Assembly: GCF_030253575.1 (NCBI RefSeq)
Contig: NC_080562.1
Coordinates: 42,695,852 to 42,759,851 of the forward strand
DNA length: 64,000 nucleotides
Direction: 5' to 3'
DNA from: Rhododendron vialii
Taxonomy: Eukaryota > Streptophyta > Magnoliopsida > Ericales > Ericaceae
In this document: positions 57,417 to 64,000 of the stretch, piece by piece
Layout: each line of letters starts with the position of its first letter
How positions within the stretch are numbered: the first letter of the stretch is position 1
The notes under the pieces: model-generated
Told to the model about the DNA's origin: nothing
Seen by the model: only the letters and a program-made list of their open reading frames with translations
Database searches by the model: none
Made by a program: the position numbers and the translations under genes

Positions 57417-60400
57417 ATGTCAGGTATGTGCATTTCCCAGTATTACAAAAACAGAATCCATTGTTAGCTCCTTTGACTTTCGGAGCCATAATACGATCAC
57501 TAGATTCTATTGTTCCTTGAGTGACATAAAAGCGTGAGTAACTGGTTAGTTTTATTTGTCATATTGTAGGTCTAGAGGGATTAGGGGCTCATGATGAATT
57601 AAGAGAAAGAAGATCTGATTTTGAGAACTCTGAAGACGAGAGACGGCGATCTAAGATTGGGGCGCTTAAAAAGAAAGCGTTAAATGCCTCCAATAAGTTC
57701 ACCCATTCGCTCAAGAAAAGAGGAAAAAGAAAAATTGACTACAGGGTTCCTTCAATTTCCATAGAGGACATACGGGATGCGAAAGAGGAAAGTGCTGTCC
57801 TGGAATTACGTCAAAAACTCCATGACAGGGATATGTTGCCCCCTAAACATGATGACTATCATACCTTGTTGAGGTCAGTTGATTCTTTTGACACATAATA
57901 GCTTTACAACTATGCAGGGAAAAAAAAAAACTGTATTTCATCAGAAAACTTTCTGTCACTTGAATGGCATTTGGCTGATCCATCTAAAACTGACAGAAAT
58001 TGTTCTGCATGGAATGATTTGATAAGGTTTTGTTTTTTAGAAAACAGAAAAACAGTCAAATTGATTACAATTGACAAGAAATTTTTGCTGGTTTGACTAG
58101 CTGTGTTGGCTCATTTAGTCAAACAATTAACTAGGGTTTCGGCGGACTCATGTAAATTGAAAGAAACAGCTGCTTGTACCATGCAATATAATATACGTTC
58201 AGTGTTTTGCATTGTTATGATCGTATGAGAAGTGAAGCAGCAAATGGTTTTAATTTTACAACTGCTGCCATATAACCTTATATCTGATGCTCATTCTTCA
58301 AGAGGATATCGTCCCTAGACTTCCTATGGGGTGTGGTTTGTATGTCCCATGGTACTGTGAATGGCACCCTTCTAGTATGGTGTTTATTCTATTTGAGAGC
58401 TCACCTTCACGATGTGGTCGACTTGTCGGTTATATTTGGATTTCAGCTAGGTTACCTTATGTCTTGTGCTTTCTTCCTGTTAATCACTTGTCTAAAGTTA
58501 ACTTATGCATGTATGTTATGTAGATTCTTGAAAGCTAGGGAGTTTAACATTGAAAAGACAATCCACATGTGGGAAGAAATGCTTAATTGGAGGAAGGAGT
58601 ATGGAGCAGACGCCATACTGGAGGTATGAACTGTACTATAACGCATGAACTCCATAATCTCAAAAGAAGATATTTGCCACTTGAAAGCTTAGATGTTATT
58701 GGGACTCACATGATAAGTCTATGATGCAATGAACACATGAATTCGTATTGCAATTAACCCATGAATACTCAGGACTTCGAATTTGAAGAGCTGGAGGAAG
58801 TTTTGCAATACTACCCTCAAGGTTACCATGGAGTTGATAGGGAAGGAAGGCCTGTTTACATTGGGAAGCTTGGGAAAGCTCACCCAGGCAAGCTCATGCG
58901 CATCACCACGATAGATCGGTACCTAAAATACCATGTACAAGAATTTGAGAGGACTCTGCATGAGAAATTTCCTGCATGTTCGATTGCAGCAAAGAGATGC
59001 ATCTATTCAACAACAACAATTTTGGATGTGCAAGGCCTGGTAAGTTGATCTTTTACTGGAGGTTCTTTTGCCTGGACGACCATGATATATTACTACAAAA
59101 GCAAGTGTCTTCCTTGTGTTGAAATGTGTTTTTTTGGGTTTTATAGAGCAGTTGAAACTGGAAAGTATATGTTATCTTTCAGCTTTTGAAGCGTTTTTTG
59201 CATTAATTCTGTTTTGTTGAATTCGTCTCTATGTACAGATTTTTTACGTGGTTTGAACTAATACGTTTTTTGAGAACATAAAGTTCTGTCTGTTAAAATC
59301 TAATGCAAAATGTAGATGCCTCTGTAAGCTACTTGACATGTAAAGCATTTAAGTTACCTATAAATTACAAGAATATTAATATTGCGATTCGTTGCTTTTC
59401 TGCCTTTGATATTAGAAACTTAAACTACTGAAATGATATGATTCGTAAATTGTCTATGTTGAGTAGGCTGCAAAAAAAGAAGTTCAATTAATTTTCTGGC
59501 ATAAATTTTTAGTGGTGCTCAGATAAATTAAGAGTTTTAGACTAACCAAGTAAATATATAGTAAAAAGAAAGAAATTTGAGTTTCCTAAATCCTTCAATT
59601 GTTATGGTTTTTGTAGCCCATATGCCACGTCTCTCAATAGTGATAATGAGTTCTGGCTTTCAGTTGTCGTGATTTGTCAATAAAAATCAGTTGTAGCGTG
59701 GTGTATTACATCATTGCTTGATTCTATTGTTTATGAATGGATTATTGAAATTTATATACCCAGGTGTTTGCTATTGCATGTGTTCAGAATTCTGGAAAGT
59801 AAGGTCTTAAGGATATCAATGATAAAGTTGTCCTTTCTCTAACCGCTTAGACTTTAGGCTTTTAGGTGGGTTGGTGGTCAACAATTCCATATATAACATT
59901 TCAATTTGATGTGCAGGGCATCAAGAATTTCACAAAGACAGCTGCAAGTCTCCTGGCAGCCATGTCAAAACTTGACAACAGTTACTACCCTGAGGTATCT
60001 TATTTTTCACTTTTCAGTGATAATTTTCTATTTAATGTGTGTTTTCACCTTCAATTCCCTATGCGTTGTTTTGCTTATGGAATTTGGTTTTTGTAGCTCT
60101 TGCATTCAAGGGCTATAGCCTCTTGTTTGACACCATTGTATTAATTTGTTCATATCTATTCATTTTGTCCTCTTCATTTATATTTAGACACTACATCGAA
60201 TGTTCATAGTCAATGCTGGTCCTGGCTTCAAGAAGATGCTTTGGCCTGCTTCACAGAAATTCCTTGATCCAAAGACAATTGCAAAAATACAGGTAAAGGG
60301 CATTTATATAAATATCCACACCTGTTTTCTTCATCTGGACCATTGTTAGCTGACTACAAAGTCATTTTCTGAATTTTAAGGTCCTGGATCCTAAATCCTT

Positions 60401-62499
60401 ATCCAAACTACTTGAAGCCGTTGACTCAAGGTTTGTTTTTCTCCTGATTAGGCCTCATTTTATTTCATTGACTTGACCATCTGGCTCATTGGCATTTCTT
60501 TTTGACCTCTTTCAGTCAGTTGCCGGACTTCTTGGGTGGCTCATGCACATGTTCCGCTGAGGGAGGGTGCCTTCGGTCTAACATGGGCCCATGGAATGAT
60601 CCTGCGATAATGAAGGTACCCTTCTGGGGCTTTACTGTCGTTTGGTTTCTTGAATCTTTTGGTTCTAGACAAACCCTCATCGTAATGTTTATTTTTGTAT
60701 GTTAGACCGTATTGCATTATATTGTGATTTGTGAATATTGATGAAGGCGATTCTGAGCAGAAATTCTTTGTTCCATGTGTAGATTGTACATAATGCAGAA
60801 GGCACATTTGTGAGGCAAATCACCAGAGTGTCTACTGACCAACAGAAAATTAACCCTTATATTCAACTGCGGCCATTGAAGGCAAGTTTCTGTTTTGATA
60901 TACCGGTGTTCATAATGTTTCCATACAATGTTCTCTTTTCTCATTGGATCTATAATGTACCAGGGGAGAAGTAGTGATACCTCAACAGCGGAATCAGGGT
61001 CAGATGTTGACGATTCATGCTCTCCAACCAGACAAAGTAGCTCTAGATTTCCGCGTCTGGCACCAGTACATGAAGAAGTGAGTTCTGGAACCTTTTGGTT
61101 CACAACTTTATGATTTGCTGAATTCTAATATCGCAGATGAAAGGAAACCATGTTGAATTATGAGGAAATATGACTTACTCCTATTACACATTTGTCTCCC
61201 TCTGTGTGTGCTTGGACATTCCCATGCACACTTATGACATGAATTTGATTTCTCCAGGGCAGGGCATCAGATCCTACAGCCTACTACAGCTGCAGTGAAG
61301 ATTTTAGCGAGATTGATAAAGCTAGTGACATTGACCAAGGAATGGGACATTGTTCTGATCAATCACTTAGATTCAATGATAGGGGAAATTCATCTAGTGA
61401 GGCAACACTCAATTCACAAGGTATATCTCAACCATATTTTTTTGCGTCATATCTATCCCTTTTTTAAGAGCATATCCTAATTGACTTATTTTTCCTAGCT
61501 GTTGTAATATGAACCAGGGTAGAAGTTGAAAGGCTCGATTTTATTGTGCTTTTGTTCAAGTATTTCTTTTAATCATACTGATAGTCATTCTGATATTGAC
61601 CTCCCAACATTGGTTTTCATTCCGACATGGATTGGCCATTCCGATTCCAGGTACTCCAGTGGTCCATTGGTATGACACGGTCCTGGAAAATGTTGAAAAA
61701 ATTAGCTTCCGTTTTGTGCCAAGAGTACTAATGTCATTCATGGCCAAGATGCTGGCATTTATTCGTAGCCTACCTTTGGAATCTTGGAGAAGGCAGAACA
61801 ATATTTATCCATCTAATGTGATGGAAGGCCCAACAGAGCGCTGTCCACCGAATGCTGAAGCTGTCAGCGAAGAAGGCCGGATCCTTCCATGTGTACAGCG
61901 CCTCCAAAAACTAGAAGAATTATTTGAAGAACTGAACAAGAAGCCTGCTGAAATTCCTTTGGAGAAGGAGCAAATGCTTCACCAATCGTTGGATCGGATC
62001 AAGTGCGTTGAGATCGACCTTGACAAAACGAAGAGGGTACGTCTTGTCCTATCTGGTTGACATGTTGGTAATGTTGGAGCTTAGTTATTCTTAACTTGTG
62101 AAATTGTTTGTCTCAGGTATTGCATGCTACGGTAGTGAAGCAACTTGAGATTGCTCAGTTGTTGGAAAATTTGCAGCAGTCAAAATGCCATGTAAGTTGC
62201 GTAGCAGTAGTGTTTGTATATTTTGTCCATGATATATGCTAGTGTATTCATTAGTAGTTTTGGCTTGAGGTCAAGTAGACGTTCTGTAGAATATCGCTAT
62301 TTATATATGCATATTTTGATTTTCATATATAGAGCAACCTTTGTGGTTCAATTTAAGCCTAGAAGAGTTTAACCCCTACGAATGGTCTTTAACTCTAGTT
62401 GTCCTGGAAAAGCCTTGACAACGTTAAGATACAAGGGAAACTAAAAGCTACTTCAGATGGTTATACCATGGAGAAGATGTGGTTTAGACATGCTTTGGA

Positions 62500-62554
<55 letters not shown>

Positions 62555-62815
62555 ACACACACACACACACACTCATAGAATGTTTTGAATGTATTGACAC
62601 TCCACTGGCGCTAGTAATTGTGGAAAAGCCGTGATAATTTTGAGCTTCTCCTATCATAGGAGAGTGTATAGGGCCTTTTTGTACTGTGGTCTCTTTTGTA
62701 TACGGGCGGCATTCCCTTAATGCCTTTTGTTAATATAATCCTTTGCTTTAAAAAATATAAACAGCCTTGATAATGTTGAGGTTTGTTATTGCAGCAACGG
62801 AGGCTATTCTGTTGA
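57417..62815 (+). CDS. Sec14-nodulin phosphatidylinositol/phosphatidylcholine transfer protein (SFH type)
   Basis: Exons: 57417-57423, 57570-57873, 58524-58623, 58773-59039, 59917-59994, 60188-60292, 60381-60430, 60516-60615, 60783-60881, 60964-61077, 61258-61420, 61651-62036, 62117-62191, 62795-62815. Total 1,869 nt, 622 residues. Exon 1 codes only MSG, joined in phase to [21 protein letters not shown] basic stretch ([20 protein letters not shown]) is followed by CRAL-TRIO-N ([20 protein letters not shown]) and the Sec14 lipid-binding domain ([51 protein letters not shown]). After a Ser-rich linker comes a nodulin-like tail with a basic/hydrophobic start ([20 protein letters not shown]) and a coiled-coil region ([16 protein letters not shown]). 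Such proteins exchange phosphoinositide precursors at membranes in polarised growth and nodulation. Probable counterpart AT5G56160 (from memory). Intron 9 starts with GC. Confidence 0.92.
62512..62572. repeat. Compound (CT)n-(AC)n microsatellite in the last Sec14 intron
   Basis: About 41 bases of CT repeat are followed, after AG, by about 19 bases of AC repeat. It lies between exons 13 and 14. Confidence 0.9.
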
Positions 62816-64000
62816 ATTCTCGAAGATGATTGGAATAGGAAGATAACTACACGTGTTGATTGGCAATACGCGAGTACAATACATGGAGCAATGCTTTCCT
62901 GAAAAACGTGGAGTAGTACTAGTAAATACTTGGAAAAACTGCAGGGAACCCTTTTTATTTTGATCCCTCTGTAATTTTCATTATTCCTCTCTGGTTACGC
63001 CTTACCGTTAGTGCTTGAAAGGACCTACAGCTATAGTTTTCATGGGTTCTTCTGCTACTCAGATTTGAGACATTGTAGAGAAAATGAAAATAGGTTAATG
63101 CAAAGTTTTACCATGCGGCATATTCGTTCTCTCCTTTCCCTGTTAATGCAAAGTTTTACTACGCGGCATATCCCCCATCGTTACCAGTGACTATAAATCT
63201 TGTATGGACTTGCGGATATTTTGCTATTGTAGAGCATATGAATGTTTTTCTTAATGGACCAATGTAAGGTGAACTAATAACATTTCACAGAAGGGTTGGT
63301 CCGGTTGTTAATTTTAGAACCTCTAAATTAGTCGAGGTGCACGTAAGATGGTCCGGACATTCGGTTATCAAAAAAGGTGAACTAATTACATTAGTACTAG
63401 GGCAAAACTCTAGCATTACACGGCTTTCCAGTCTGGGCATGTTCAATGATGAGTTCAATAGCTGACAATCAGGTACGAAATTGGCATTAATGTTCATCTT
63501 CTTGAAGCGGGACCATACCTTGCATCTACTGGTACTGCTTTCCCACATGAAAACGTTACAACTATTCTAGGGCAAGTTGCATGCAAATAGACAAAAGGAG
63601 AAAAAGAAAGGTTTAAAGAGGCCGTGTTTCTCTTTATGAATTACTACTATATATTCGAACCATCAATTAAAATTTTGGTAGTGTTTGTTTTTCAGTTACG
63701 TGATGTTTGTTTTTCAATTACGTGATGAAAGATCAAATGAGTTATCGTCACACGAGAGAATAAGAACTATAAAAACTATAGTGTACTCCTAAAGAAGAGG
63801 ATCGAAGAAGAAGAGAACGACCAACCAAGGAGTTTGGCCAATGGGTATAATTACCATGAAAAAGTTTATATAACCTTCAAGTAGTATAATTCATAATTTT
63901 CTCGGCCTTTTCATGGTATCGGTTTTATAAGGGAAATGATTTTCACATCCCTTTTATCCATTGGTACTCATTTTTCCCTTTTATTCATGTGAAATTACTA
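62816..64000. other. Right-edge spacer after the Sec14 gene
   Basis: Sec14 3' UTR and flank. It contains a truncated SINE (63285-63373) and two short direct repeats: GTTAATGCAAAGTTTTAC at about 63093 and 63142, and a roughly 22-base TTTGTTTTTCAGTTACGTGA-like unit near 63685-63725. No coding exon was seen up to the window end. Confidence 0.5.
63285..63373 (+). mobile_element. 5'-truncated Au-type SINE with 19-bp duplication
   Basis: TTAGTCGAGGTGCACGTAAG then TGGTCCGGACATTCGGTTAT and CAAAAA match the 3' end of the Au SINE group. Flanks AAGGTGAACTAATAACATT (63266-63284) and AAGGTGAACTAATTACATT (63374-63392) differ at one base. The insert is only 89 bases, so reverse transcription stopped early. 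Confidence 0.8.

Overview
The window is nuclear DNA from a flowering plant, most likely a core eudicot. The evidence is intron-rich genes with GT..AG borders, AT-rich introns and spacers, plant-specific gene families, and many short non-autonomous transposons typical of angiosperms. I cannot fix the species. Nine protein-coding genes can be read. Exon borders below were worked out by eye from splice signals, reading phase and remembered family sequences; they are models, not transcript-backed.

Left part (1-25.1 kb). A copia-type LTR remnant lies at the left edge, followed by a 13-exon raffinose synthase/SIP1-type GH36 gene (+). Next is the spliceosomal Sm protein SmD1 (-), which converges on it. 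Two tandem amino acid permease genes of the AAP7 type follow (both +, 7 exons each, six of the seven exons equal in length between copies). An intronless plant membrane protein of unknown function (+) closes this part.

Right part (25.9-62.8 kb). Here lie THO complex subunit THOC3/TEX1 (-), a STAR/quaking-like KH RNA-binding protein (+), a UBC4/5-class ubiquitin-conjugating enzyme (+), and a Sec14-nodulin phosphatidylinositol transfer protein (+). From memory this order matches Arabidopsis AT5G56130-AT5G56160, so it looks like a conserved block, expanded here by transposon insertions. The UBC-to-Sec14 spacer alone is over 11 kb.

The genes do not form a pathway. SmD1, THOC3 and the KH protein all act on RNA, but plant gene order gives no operon-like link. 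The spacers and large introns hold many small elements, several with clear target duplications: PIF/Harbinger and Stowaway MITEs, three Mutator-like inverted-repeat elements with perfect 9-bp duplications, two copies of one 325-bp SINE family, Au-type SINEs, LINE fragments, and a nested DNA element inside the inferred leader intron of the UBC gene.

I found no CRISPR array, operon, viral genome, RNA gene or clearly new biological system. The most notable points are the transposon architecture, the tandem permease pair with one odd exon, a GC-AG intron, a NAGNAG acceptor, a long inverted repeat inside a permease intron, and (GA/CT)n tracts next to eight of the nine gene starts.
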